A DNA stretch of 33,245 nt from Clostridiaceae bacterium (GCA_904501705.1 CAJGCA010000013.1:1-33245); one strand, 5' to 3'; counted from the stretch's first letter, positions 22,821-31,263 are shown. A program made the numbers and translations. Notes: a model not told the origin generated them from the letters alone.

Positions 22821-24926
22821 ATGAAAAAATTCTTTATACGTGTTGTATCCCTCTGTGTTGTGGCTGTTATGCTCTTCGGCTTTAGCGCGCAAGCAGCTAT
22901 GGGCCCGAGCTACACACACTGGGAGACTGCCAGCGGCCGACGCTTGACGGTTCCGGCAAAGGATATGTATCGTCCCGTCGCATCGTATGATGCGGGAGAT
23001 TGGGGCTTTGATGAGCCGCTTGAGGGGATCACGGACATTTTCTGCACAAAGGATGGGATGACCTATCTTCTGTGCGGCGGCGAGAGCAGGCTGTTCCTGC
23101 TCAACAAGGATTACAGCCTGAACAAAGAGATCGTTGTCAAGGATAAGGACGGCGAAGAGGTCGAATACGAGGGCGCTCTCGGTATTTACCTTGAAAACGA
23201 CACGCTGTTCCTCTGCGATACGACTAACTCCCGCATCCTCCTGCTGGATTTGGATGGCAACGTGAAGGATGAGATCGTTCTTCCCGAGTCGGATGTTATT
23301 CCCGATGAGTTCCTGTTCCAGCCGACCGAGCTTGCTCGCGATGCGGATAACAACTTGTACGTTCTCAGCGAAGGCTCCTACTATGGTGCGTTGGTGTTTG
23401 ACACAGAGCTGAATTTCACCGGCTTCTATGGCGCGAACACCGTTGAGTACACGGTGCTGGATTTCTTCGGCTACATCTGGGATATGTTGACGATGACGGA
23501 CGCTAAGCGTGAGCGTCAGATTCGTACGCTGCCGTATGCGTTTGTTTCGATGACCTCGGACAGCGACGGCTTTATCTACACGACGACCGCCTCCGCAGCG
23601 GGCCAGATCAAGATGCTCAGTCCCGGCGGCACGAACATCCTGAAGAGCCGCGGGCCGAACGGTGTCGGTGTGGATGCGACCTCCTACAAATTCACGGAGA
23701 ACAAGACGATTCTGACATATAAAAAGTATATGGGTCAGAAAATGAAGGTCATCGACGTCAATGAGGACGGCTACATTTACGCTCTGGAAAGCCTGTACGG
23801 CCTGATATACATCTATGATAGTGAATGCAATCTGCTGAGTGCATTCGGCGGCGGTGTTGAGCAGGGCGATGAGCTGGGTATGTTCAGCGCGGCGACGGCT
23901 ATGTCCCTCAATGGTAATCAGATCGTTATCGGTGACAGTGAGACCAATCGCATCACCGTGTTTGAGATGACCGAATACGGTGCCTTGGTACAGAAGGCAC
24001 AGAGTATGTACCTTGATGGTGACTATGAGGATGCGTTGCCGCTGTGGGAAGAGGTCCTTGCGCAGGATACCAACAGCCGTCTCGCTTACCGTGGCCTTGC
24101 TAAGTCGTATTATGTCACCGGCGATTTTGAGAAGTCGATGGAATATGCCGAGATTGCGTACGACTACGTTACCTATGACCAGGCGTACCGTCAGGTTCGC
24201 AACGATCGGATTGCGGATAACTTTGTGCTGATCTTTATCGTGTTGATCATTTTGGTTGCACTGGTGATCTTCTTCCTCATTTATATGAAGAAGCGTCAAA
24301 AGTCGTTGTTCAACAACATCAAAGTGCGCACACTGATGAACACTTTTGTGCATCCCTTCCAGACCTTCAACGATATTAAGTATAAGGGCTATGGCTCGTT
24401 GCCTGCTGCGATTGTCATTATCGCGCTGTTTGCGTTCTCGTCGACGCTTAAGATCACGGCTAGTAGCTTCTTGTACCGTGCGGTGGATGTGTACAACTAC
24501 AATTCGTTGTTCACCTTGGCGTCGACCGCCGGCCTGCTGATCCTCTGGATCGTGGCGAACTGGTTGGCCTGTACGCTGATGGAAGGCAAGGGCCGTATGA
24601 ATGAAATTGCCATCGTGACCGCCTATTCGATGATTCCCATGATTGCGTTCAACCTGATCTATACCGTGCTGTCGTATGCGCTCTCTTATGAGGACGCGGC
24701 GATTCTCAACGGTCTGGCGACGGTCATGACCATCTTTACCGGCTTCCTGCTCATCGTGGCAATTATGACGGTGCACGAGTACACCTTCGGCAAGTTCCTG
24801 GTGTCGACATTAATCACGGTCTTCTTTATGATTTTGATCGTATTCGTGATCTTCATGATGGTCATTATGCTGCAGCAACTGTTCAACTTTATCAATTCTC
24901 TGTACATGGAGGTGGCTTATCGATGA
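22821..24926 (+). CDS. Secreted NHL-repeat / TPR protein with a C-terminal Yip1-type membrane domain
   Basis: 701 residues with an unusual domain order. Residues 1-26 are a signal peptide. About 60-385 is a beta-propeller of NHL-like blades (for example ALGIYLENDTLFLCDTTNSR, FQPTELARDADNNLYVLSEG and AMSLNGNQIVIGDSETNR). About 388-455 has two TPR-like helical hairpins (ALPLWEEVLAQDTNSRLAYR and SYYVTGDFEKSMEYAEIAYD). A membrane helix (about 466-488) and a basic MKKRQKS stop-transfer follow, then a Yip1-like domain (about 505-690) of five helices starting HPFQTFNDIKYKGYGS. The propeller should face outside. It lies between two permease pairs and overlaps the next gene by 4 bases, which argues for a role with the transporters. 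Biochemical function is unknown. Confidence 0.8.
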   Translation: MKKFFIRVVSLCVVAVMLFGFSAQAAMGPSYTHWETASGRRLTVPAKDMYRPVASYDAGDWGFDEPLEGITDIFCTKDGMTYLLCGGESRLFLLNKDYSLNKEIVVKDKDGEEVEYEGALGIYLENDTLFLCDTTNSRILLLDLDGNVKDEIVLPESDVIPDEFLFQPTELARDADNNLYVLSEGSYYGALVFDTELNFTGFYGANTVEYTVLDFFGYIWDMLTMTDAKRERQIRTLPYAFVSMTSDSDGFIYTTTASAAGQIKMLSPGGTNILKSRGPNGVGVDATSYKFTENKTILTYKKYMGQKMKVIDVNEDGYIYALESLYGLIYIYDSECNLLSAFGGGVEQGDELGMFSAATAMSLNGNQIVIGDSETNRITVFEMTEYGALVQKAQSMYLDGDYEDALPLWEEVLAQDTNSRLAYRGLAKSYYVTGDFEKSMEYAEIAYDYVTYDQAYRQVRNDRIADNFVLIFIVLIILVALVIFFLIYMKKRQKSLFNNIKVRTLMNTFVHPFQTFNDIKYKGYGSLPAAIVIIALFAFSSTLKITASSFLYRAVDVYNYNSLFTLASTAGLLILWIVANWLACTLMEGKGRMNEIAIVTAYSMIPMIAFNLIYTVLSYALSYEDAAILNGLATVMTIFTGFLLIVAIMTVHEYTFGKFLVSTLITVFFMILIVFVIFMMVIMLQQLFNFINSLYMEVAYR

Positions 24927-27295
24927 TCGCAAAAGGAAAAAGAATCGTAGCTTTTGCAGTGGTCCTCTGCCTGCTTCTGTGTCTGTTGCCCGGCTGTGGA
25001 GACCAGCCGACCCGCGTAGCCTACGTGCTGCCGGAATCTTTTGAGTCCGTTCCCACCCAGACGGTTGCCGAGAACGACAACTATACGCTGGAGTGGAACG
25101 ACGACAACAAGGCCATTATGCTGTTTTCCAAGACCGGCGAGAAGGTCTGGGGTACAATGCCTGACGTTCACTACGAAAAGGATGACGCCAACCAGTTCAC
25201 CGGTTCGCCTATCTCGATCGAGGTCGTGGAATCCAAAAAGCTGGCCGCATTGGTTTCCCGTGCATATACCGGCTCGATCAAGGAAGGCAATCTATCCGCC
25301 AAGCTGATCGACAATGGCATCGAGGTCGTGTACTACTTCGACCAGTTCCACATTTCCATACCGGTGCAATTTACTCTGCGCGACGACTCTGTGGCTGTTA
25401 GCGTGGACACGTCGCGCATTGCCGAGGACAGCGAATTCCTGCTCAAGGCGGTGACCCTTGCACCGTATATGTGTTCTGTTGCGAACATTGAACCTATTGT
25501 GGAGGAAGAGGTCGAGGATGACTTCGACGACGAACTGTTCGACGATGAACTGCTCGATGATGAACTGTTCGATGACGAGTTGCTTGACGACGAGTTGCTT
25601 GACGACGAACCCGCCGAAGAGGTCGTTGACGATCGAGTTCCGCTGAAGGATTCGTATCTCTTCGTTCCAGTGGGTAATGGCGCGCTTGTTTCACCTGCTT
25701 TGAAGGAGGATAAGCGCGAATACCAGACCGAGGTCTACGGCACCGATGGCAGCCGTTATCAGCCTTATGAATATTATAAGGAAGAGAACGTGAAGATGCC
25801 GGTCATTGGCGCCAAGGATCGCGACAATGCGATTGTCGGCATTATGGAGAGCGGCGCTGAGCAGGGCGTGGTCGAGTTCTCTGCCGGCAATTCGAGTAGG
25901 GATTATTCCAATGTCGCTGCCACTTTCTATGTCCGCGGCTTTGACATCTATGCGGATGCTCACTCCTATTCGTCCACTATCACCACACGCGTATCCAAGA
26001 CGATGGTTGACAATACGCTGACAGTCGGCTTCTATCCGCTGACCGGCGAGGAGGCCGATTATGTGGGTATGGCGAATAAGTATCGTGAGTACCTTGTTAA
26101 AAACGGTATGGTCAAGTCGGAGGTTGCCCAGAGCGCGTATGCGCTGAGCATCCTCGGCAATTTGACCACCCAGTCGCTGGCGTTCGGCGTACCGTATCAG
26201 TCGACGAAGAGCATGACCACCTTTAATGAGGCGGCAGATATCATCAAGGAACTTGCCGCCGATACCAAGATCAACCCCGCTGTTCAGCTCAAGGGCTACA
26301 GTCAGAGCGGCCTTGACATCGGTCAGGTCGCAGGAGGCTTCGGCTTTGCTCGCGTCAGCGGCAAGAAGAAGGAATACGCGGCATTGACGGAGTATGCAGC
26401 GTCGAACAACATCGCGCTGTTCACCGATTTTGATCTGGTGTTTTTCAACTCCGCCGGCAATGGCTTTAACAAGATGTTCAGCGTTGCTAAGACGGCGACG
26501 TTGCACAAGTCTGAGCTGTATCACCGCATGCTGGCCCTGCGTGCCGAGGACGAGGATAAGGGTGCGTACCACTTGCTTAGCCGTGCTCAGCTCGCCAAGG
26601 CAATGAGCAAATTGCTGAGGAAAGGTGATAACCTGAATATCAGCGGGTTTAGCTTCTCGACACTTGGCACCGTAGCCTATTCCGATTACGCGGATGAGGC
26701 CTATGAAGTGAAGAAGGGTATGGGCGTCGACGTGCAGTCGCTGTTCGCATCTGCCAACGATGCGGGACACACCGTGGCGACCGATAATGCCAATGACTAT
26801 GCGGCGATGGTGTCGGACTCCGTCTTCAACGTCGAGATCGAGCCCCGCTACACCGATGTGTTCGATGTGTACGTTCCGTTCTATCAGATCGTGTTCAAGG
26901 GGTATGTCCCGCTGTACAGCGAGGCTCTCAACCTGACCTACGATTACGATACCAGCGTGCTTAGCGCACTGGCGTCGGGCACGGGTCTCGGGTACACGCT
27001 GCTGAAGAACTACGATGCGTCGTATGCCGCGTCTGTACAGACGAACCTGCATTCCTCGCTGTATTCGGCGAACAAGGAGTTGATCACGCAGACGGCAGCG
27101 AAGTATGCCGACTATTACGCAGCGATCAAGGAAGCGACCATTAAGGATTACGAAGTTCTGGAGAACGGTGTGTCCGTGACCACCTTCGATAACGGAGTCA
27201 TTGCTTACACGAACCCGTCCAATGAGGCGCAGGCGTATCCCGGCGGCGAACTGGCAGCTATGGGTTTCAAGTATGTTAAAGGAGGGGCAAACTGA
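24923..27295 (+). CDS. DUF5696-like surface lipoprotein, possibly glycosidase-related
   Basis: 790 residues. A lipoprotein signal peptide has lipobox LLPGC with Cys25. Residues about 50-190 look like the beta-sandwich that precedes many glycosidase barrels (YTLEWNDDNKAIMLFSKTGEKVW). An acidic insert at 194-237 contains six pentapeptide repeats. After it come segments typical of DUF5696 proteins (VPVGNGALVSP, DRDNAIVGIMESGAEQG, YVGMANKYREYLVKNG). About 430-700 is a likely alpha/beta barrel including NNIALFTDFDLVFFN, and the end (VSVTTFDNGVIAYTNPS) resembles the C-terminal beta domain of glycosidases. DUF5696 is recalled from sequence feel, not from a search; enzymatic activity is inference. 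It is coupled to the upstream Yip1 protein and the downstream permease by 4- and 1-base overlaps. Confidence 0.72.
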   Translation: MIAKGKRIVAFAVVLCLLLCLLPGCGDQPTRVAYVLPESFESVPTQTVAENDNYTLEWNDDNKAIMLFSKTGEKVWGTMPDVHYEKDDANQFTGSPISIEVVESKKLAALVSRAYTGSIKEGNLSAKLIDNGIEVVYYFDQFHISIPVQFTLRDDSVAVSVDTSRIAEDSEFLLKAVTLAPYMCSVANIEPIVEEEVEDDFDDELFDDELLDDELFDDELLDDELLDDEPAEEVVDDRVPLKDSYLFVPVGNGALVSPALKEDKREYQTEVYGTDGSRYQPYEYYKEENVKMPVIGAKDRDNAIVGIMESGAEQGVVEFSAGNSSRDYSNVAATFYVRGFDIYADAHSYSSTITTRVSKTMVDNTLTVGFYPLTGEEADYVGMANKYREYLVKNGMVKSEVAQSAYALSILGNLTTQSLAFGVPYQSTKSMTTFNEAADIIKELAADTKINPAVQLKGYSQSGLDIGQVAGGFGFARVSGKKKEYAALTEYAASNNIALFTDFDLVFFNSAGNGFNKMFSVAKTATLHKSELYHRMLALRAEDEDKGAYHLLSRAQLAKAMSKLLRKGDNLNISGFSFSTLGTVAYSDYADEAYEVKKGMGVDVQSLFASANDAGHTVATDNANDYAAMVSDSVFNVEIEPRYTDVFDVYVPFYQIVFKGYVPLYSEALNLTYDYDTSVLSALASGTGLGYTLLKNYDASYAASVQTNLHSSLYSANKELITQTAAKYADYYAAIKEATIKDYEVLENGVSVTTFDNGVIAYTNPSNEAQAYPGGELAAMGFKYVKGGAN
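25523..25612 (+). repeat. In-frame 15-bp tandem repeat coding for an acidic pentapeptide
   Basis: Six consecutive 15-bp units encode [F/L]DDEL (last unit LDDEP), residues 201-230 of the lipoprotein. The units differ mainly at silent GAC/GAT and GAA/GAG positions and at F/L, so they are older than a fresh slippage tract but clearly duplicated. Flanking residues EEEVEDD and EEVVDD are also acidic. Confidence 0.9.
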
Positions 27296-28206
27296 TGGCG
27301 TTATTTAAAAAGAAGCAGACCACGCTGATGGAACGCCGCAATAATTACGGCTATCTGTTTGTTTCTCACTGGATTCTCGGCCTGCTGCTCTTCTTCATTA
27401 TCCCGACGATCAGTTCGATCATTTACTCCTTCAGCCACATGGAGATGACAAACGAAGGTCTGAAGCTGGATTTTGCCGCGTTTGAGCATTTCCGCTACAT
27501 CTTCAACGATGACGAGAAGTTTGTAGACAATCTGCTCGCTTCGGTCACCGACCTGTTGACGGCTCTGCCGATCATCATCTCGTTGAGTATGATCCTCGCG
27601 GTCATCCTCAACTCCGAGTTCAAGGGTCGTCTGATCTTCCGTGCGATCTTCTTCCTGCCGGTCATTCTGGCGAACTCCACCGTTATGGAGCTGCTGTCCA
27701 GTGAGTATCTGGACGTTCCGCTGTTCAACGTGTCCAGCGGCAGCAGCACCGAATACGGCGGCATGATCGACTTTGAGGCGATCCTGTTGGAGTTGCAGCT
27801 ACCCAAGGCGATCTCCGATCTGTTCCAAGGCTATCTCTCCAACCTGTTCAATCTCATCTGGAGCTGCGGCGTGCAGACCATCCTCTTCTTGGCGGGTTTG
27901 CAGAGCATTCCGAAGCAGCTCTACGAGGTTGGTACGATCGAGGGCTGCAGCCGTTGGGAAACCTTCTGGTTCCTGGAGGTTCCAAGCCTGAGAAACATCA
28001 TCCAGCTGGTACTCATCTATACGATGATCGACCAGTTTACGGCGCTGGCCAGCCCCGTGATGCAGCAGGCGACCAGTTTGATGTTTAATCACGCGATCTA
28101 TGACCGCAGTTCGGCTATGCTGTGGGTATATTTCCTGATCGTCGGTGTGGTTATGTCGATTATGCTGGTAGCATACAATTACCTGTGTGTAAGACGATGG
28201 GAGTGA
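27295..28206 (+). CDS. ABC sugar transporter permease (MalF-like), second pair
   Basis: 303 residues with six membrane helices. The start ATG shares one base with the TGA of the preceding gene, and GGAGG lies just upstream, so translation is coupled. The EAA loop reads EVGTIEGCSRWETFW (211-225): it keeps the final Gly and the Glu, but Ala-Ala and Asp of the consensus EAAxxDG are replaced. It should pair with the permease at 28214. Confidence 0.9.
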   Translation: MALFKKKQTTLMERRNNYGYLFVSHWILGLLLFFIIPTISSIIYSFSHMEMTNEGLKLDFAAFEHFRYIFNDDEKFVDNLLASVTDLLTALPIIISLSMILAVILNSEFKGRLIFRAIFFLPVILANSTVMELLSSEYLDVPLFNVSSGSSTEYGGMIDFEAILLELQLPKAISDLFQGYLSNLFNLIWSCGVQTILFLAGLQSIPKQLYEVGTIEGCSRWETFWFLEVPSLRNIIQLVLIYTMIDQFTALASPVMQQATSLMFNHAIYDRSSAMLWVYFLIVGVVMSIMLVAYNYLCVRRWE

Positions 28207-28213
28207 TGAACAG

Positions 28214-29185
28214 ATGATGAAAAACATAGCAGCGGCAAACCCGTTGAAAGAATATCGCGCAGCGAAGATCCGTCAGGTGACCGTTAGTTTTTTTGCCAAT
28301 CTGCTGCGTTACGCGTTTTTGATCGCGTTCAGTTACATTCTGCTGTATCCGATCATCTATATTCTCACGCACTCCTTCCGCGCCCCGGTCGATGTTACCG
28401 ACCCCACCATCCTGTGGGTACCGAAGAACCTGTCCTGGGAGCCGGTGAAGGAAGCCATCGAGAGGTTGAATCTGCCCACATCGCTGTGGAGCACGCTTAA
28501 GCTTGAGGTGGTCAGCGCACTGATCTCGACCGCAACCTGCGGCATCGCCGCTTACGGTATGGCACGCTTTAAGTTCCGCGGCCGCGGTGTGCTGAACTTT
28601 ATCCTGCTGCTGACGATCCTGGTTCCCGCTTCGATCGTCATTATCCCTAACTATATGAATTTCTACGATTTCAACCCGTTGGGAATTGTCCATCTGATCG
28701 AGAACATCTTCAATACCAACATTAATAGCAGTCTTCTGAGCACGGTGTGGACCTTCTGGTTGCCCGCTCTAACGGGTGTTGGTATCCGCGCAGGCTTCTA
28801 TATCTACATTTATATGCAGTTCTATAAGGGCCTGCCCAAAGAGCTCGAAGAGGCCGCCTGGGTGGATGGATGCGGTCCGTGGGGCACCTACCTGCGCATC
28901 GTGGTGCCGTCCTCCGGCGTGTCGGTTCTGACGGTTTCAATGCTGGCCATCATCTGGCACTGGAACGACTATTATAATGCCTTGATGTACTTTCAATCCG
29001 ATCATACGATGGCGGTCGAGATCAGCAACTTCGTCAGCAAGATTAGAGTCGAGGGTGGTCGCAGAATAGAGACGGATGCGCCGATGGCGGCTTGTCTAAT
29101 CTACCTGCTACCGGTGCTGATTATGTATATGTTCTTACAGAAGAAGTTCATTACCAGCATCGCTTCCACCGGTATTGTTGGTTGA
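28214..29185 (+). CDS. ABC sugar transporter permease (MalG-like), second pair
   Basis: 323 residues with six membrane helices. The EAA loop is EEAAWVDGCGPWGTYLRIVVP (from about 212), close to consensus. The start is 8 bases after the preceding permease; GGGAGTGA lies about 10 bases upstream. A second ATG follows immediately and is an alternative start. It is the last gene before an AT-rich terminator-like hairpin, so it probably ends the main transcript that began near 17919. Confidence 0.92.
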   Translation: MMKNIAAANPLKEYRAAKIRQVTVSFFANLLRYAFLIAFSYILLYPIIYILTHSFRAPVDVTDPTILWVPKNLSWEPVKEAIERLNLPTSLWSTLKLEVVSALISTATCGIAAYGMARFKFRGRGVLNFILLLTILVPASIVIIPNYMNFYDFNPLGIVHLIENIFNTNINSSLLSTVWTFWLPALTGVGIRAGFYIYIYMQFYKGLPKELEEAAWVDGCGPWGTYLRIVVPSSGVSVLTVSMLAIIWHWNDYYNALMYFQSDHTMAVEISNFVSKIRVEGGRRIETDAPMAACLIYLLPVLIMYMFLQKKFITSIASTGIVG

Positions 29186-29196
29186 TGATGCTATTT

Positions 29197-29251
29197 AGCA
29201 TAAAAATTTTGAAAAAATTGATGAATTTTTAAAAATTATGCTTTCTTTTTT
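29197..29251 (+). terminator. AT-rich terminator-like hairpin after the second permease pair
   Basis: AGCATA (29197-29202) and TATGCT (29237-29242) close a long, interrupted AT-rich stem whose inner part (AAAAATT / AATTTTT) has a GATG loop. It is followed by a T-rich tail (29242-29251). It could stop or attenuate transcription between the permeases and the second binding protein. Confidence 0.5.
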
Positions 29252-29261
29252 CAAAATACTA

Positions 29262-29270
29262 TGCTATAAT
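29262..29270 (+). promoter_or_regulatory. Extended -10 promoter of the second binding-protein gene
   Basis: TGCTATAAT is a perfect extended -10 element with TATAAT at 29265-29270. The -35 position 17 bases upstream reads TTTCTT, a weak match. The gene begins about 100 bases later, so it can be expressed at a higher level than the permeases, as is common for binding proteins. Confidence 0.65.
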
Positions 29271-29374
29271 GATAAAGAAATGCGCCGAACAACGCATTTC
29301 AGCATCCAAGAGTTGATTAAGCATCGGGGGTACCGTGCTTTATCATAAAGTACATTTCAGAAAGGAAAATGATG

Positions 29375-30886
29375 ATGAAAAAACTGTCATTGCGCATCCT
29401 TGCTTCTCTGATGGCTCTGCTGATGATCATGGGCCTTGCGGCCTGCGGCGGCAACAGCGATCCCGAGAGCAGTGCTGCTCCTGTCGGGGGCAGCGAGTCG
29501 GAAGTGTCCGCGCCGGAGTCTGACGCTTCCGCGCCGGAGTCTGACGCTTCCGCACCGGAGTCTGACGCTTCCACTCCTGATTCTAGCACCAACACCACCA
29601 CCAGCGGTAATGGTAGCGATAGCAAAGTGTCTGCTACGCAACCCTCCCGCGACATCATTGTGTCCAAGAAGGCTAAGACTTGGGCTGAGATCAAGGCTCA
29701 GATCCCCGCTGGCTCCAGCGGCAAGACGCTGATCGTCTATGACTGGAACCCTGTCAGCGAGGTTCCCGGTATGGACAAGGTGAACAAGAACTTCACCAAG
29801 GAGACCGGTATCAATATCAAGTATACCATCGTGACCTACAACTCCTACTTCACCAAGATTGCGGCTGAGGTTGCGGCGAAGAACGCTCCCGACGCTGTGC
29901 GTCTGCAGAACGTCGACCGCCAGAATCTGTCTAATTTGCAGCCGATGAACAGCACCGGCTACGACTTCACCGATTCGGCTTGGGATAAGACTGTTGTTGA
30001 TGCGTACACCTTTAACGGCAATATTTACGGCGTCAACATGGTTGGCTCTCCGCTTTACAGCCCCTGGTTGGTGTACTACAACAAGAACTTGATCGAGACC
30101 TACGGTCTGGATGATCCCTACGAGCTGTGGAAGAAAGGCAAGTGGACTTGGGATAAGCTGTGGGCGTTGTGTAAGGAGTTCATCGATGAGGCGGACGGCG
30201 ACGATTTCATCGGTCTGTCCACTATGGCCGGTATGGAGTATCAGCAAGCCTACAACAAGCCTGCCATCATCTACGATAAGAAAACCAACACCTTCAAGCA
30301 CAACCTGCAGGATGCGGACTTCATCAAGTCCTGGAAACTCTATGCGAACTACTACGAGAAGGGCTACATCAGCCAGTCGCTGACCAACAACGACGCTTTT
30401 GACGCTGGCAAGCTGCTGTTCAACATCTCGCATGCCATCGCTTCCCGTAATGGCTCCGCTTACTTCCGTCAGCTTCGTTCTAAGGGCTCGGTGGCCTGTG
30501 TGCCGCTGCCGGCGCTGAAGAGCGGCGCTAAGGATTATCAGCTCCTCGGCGAGGTGCAGGCTTTCGGTATTCCGAAGACCGCGAAGAACCCCAACCTGGT
30601 GCCCTACTATCTGCGCTACTATTTCGACGTTGACAACTACAACATGAAGAATTTCTACAACGTCGATCACGCGGCAGAGACCCTTGCGTATATCCAGAAG
30701 AAGCAGCCGGCCATCAGCTATAACCCTGCTGTTATGACCGTGGAGACCGTCGGCGTCAATCCTGGTACATTCATCCTCGAGGTGAAGGGCTGCGGCGTGG
30801 CGAACGTCCAGATGAAGCTCGACTCCTATGTTCCCAAATTGGAGACGGCTATGACTGAGGCGCAGAGCTTCTTCGCTTCTCTGTAA
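29375..30886 (+). CDS. Sugar ABC transporter solute-binding lipoprotein
   Basis: About 503 residues. The N-terminus is a lipoprotein signal ending LAAC, followed by a low-complexity Ser/Pro/Glu/Asp linker with three heptad repeats, then a type-1 extracellular solute-binding domain: KTLIVYDWNPVSEVPGMDKV, 'FTKETGINIKYTIVTYNSYF', IYGVNMVGSPLYSPWLVYYN and WTWDKLWALCKEF. It should deliver an unknown sugar to one of the two permease pairs, most likely the adjacent one. Three ATG codons in a row (29369, 29372, 29375) follow an AAAGGA site. I chose the third for spacing (8 bases); the others remain possible. It has its own promoter and a strong terminator. Confidence 0.9.
   Translation: MKKLSLRILASLMALLMIMGLAACGGNSDPESSAAPVGGSESEVSAPESDASAPESDASAPESDASTPDSSTNTTTSGNGSDSKVSATQPSRDIIVSKKAKTWAEIKAQIPAGSSGKTLIVYDWNPVSEVPGMDKVNKNFTKETGINIKYTIVTYNSYFTKIAAEVAAKNAPDAVRLQNVDRQNLSNLQPMNSTGYDFTDSAWDKTVVDAYTFNGNIYGVNMVGSPLYSPWLVYYNKNLIETYGLDDPYELWKKGKWTWDKLWALCKEFIDEADGDDFIGLSTMAGMEYQQAYNKPAIIYDKKTNTFKHNLQDADFIKSWKLYANYYEKGYISQSLTNNDAFDAGKLLFNISHAIASRNGSAYFRQLRSKGSVACVPLPALKSGAKDYQLLGEVQAFGIPKTAKNPNLVPYYLRYYFDVDNYNMKNFYNVDHAAETLAYIQKKQPAISYNPAVMTVETVGVNPGTFILEVKGCGVANVQMKLDSYVPKLETAMTEAQSFFASL
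29507..29569 (+). repeat. Three 21-bp tandem repeats in the lipoprotein linker
   Basis: Three units of TCCGCGCCGGAGTCTGACGC plus T at 29507-29527, 29528-29548 and 29549-29569 encode SAPESDA three times. The first two are identical and the third differs by one silent base, so the duplication is recent. They sit in the flexible tether between lipid anchor and binding domain. Confidence 0.92.
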
Positions 30887-30907
30887 TTTACGATAACCCC
30901 CGATAGA

Positions 30908-30961
30908 CCATTACGCATCCCCGTTCCGTTTCCTCGGAACGGGGATGCTTTACTGTAATGG
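30908..30961 (+). terminator. Strong hairpin terminator after the second binding protein
   Basis: A 14-bp perfect stem (30915-30928 with 30935-30948) has a TTTCCT loop and is followed by TTTA. Outside it, CCATTAC (30908-30914) can pair with GTAATGG (30955-30961), making a second outer stem. It starts 22 bases after the stop codon. Confidence 0.85.
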
Positions 30962-31015
30962 TTAATTAGCGAAGCGATGATTAAGGTGACACGAGCAATG
31001 TTCTGCAACAAAAAG

Positions 31016-31047
31016 CACTTGACAAGTGACAGGCTTTGGTATATCAT
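31016..31047 (+). promoter_or_regulatory. Promoter of the small-peptide gene with a palindrome on the -35 box
   Basis: TTGACA (31019-31024) and TATCAT (31042-31047) are 17 bases apart. CACTTG and CAAGTG (31016-31021 and 31023-31028) form a 13-base palindrome over the -35 box. A further TCAAGTGC at 31072-31079 is the inverse of GCACTTGA at 31015-31022, on the other side of the start site. The arrangement suggests a repressor with two sites. Confidence 0.72.
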
Positions 31048-31117
31048 TGTACTGATGTATTTTTGATTTCATCAAGTGCACGCATTAGTTGTTTGCACAA
31101 AGAATGGGGGACAATTA

Positions 31118-31243
31118 ATGAACAAGAGAGCCTACGAAGCGCCGGATATGGTCAAACGTATGGTCTCGACGGCCGACATTGCATCCTCGATGTCTGGCGA
31201 TGATAATGTCGCAAGCGATGATGCATGGGGTGACCTGGGTTAA
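31118..31243 (+). CDS. Small 41-residue hypothetical peptide
   Basis: Translation: MNKRAYEAPDMVKRMVSTAD, then IASSMSGDDNVASDDAWGDLG. The ATG has GGGGG 7 bases upstream, and the gene has its own promoter (31016-31047) and a textbook terminator (31264-31294), so it is very likely real although short. The layout, a short basic start with YEAP, a hydrophobic/charged middle and an acidic, Ser/Gly-rich end with Trp, resembles small proteins (MKKxYExPxx... type) common in gut Firmicutes whose function is unknown. There is no transporter or modifying enzyme beside it, so a RiPP precursor is possible but not supported. Confidence 0.7.
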   Translation: MNKRAYEAPDMVKRMVSTADIASSMSGDDNVASDDAWGDLG

Positions 31244-31263
31244 GATACCATACCAATCAGACG

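Noticed and set aside
22383..24776. Long antisense reading frame of 797 codons
   Set aside because: It lies opposite two well-supported genes with signal peptide, membrane helices and conserved motifs. The antisense product is His/Arg/Gln-rich without any recognisable domain and has no ribosome binding site.
25691..27052. Antisense reading frame of 453 codons under the lipoprotein
   Set aside because: Composition and position fit a shadow frame of the plus-strand gene.
29507..29569. CRISPR-like repeats
   Set aside because: The units are directly adjacent, with no spacers, and are in frame in a lipoprotein linker.
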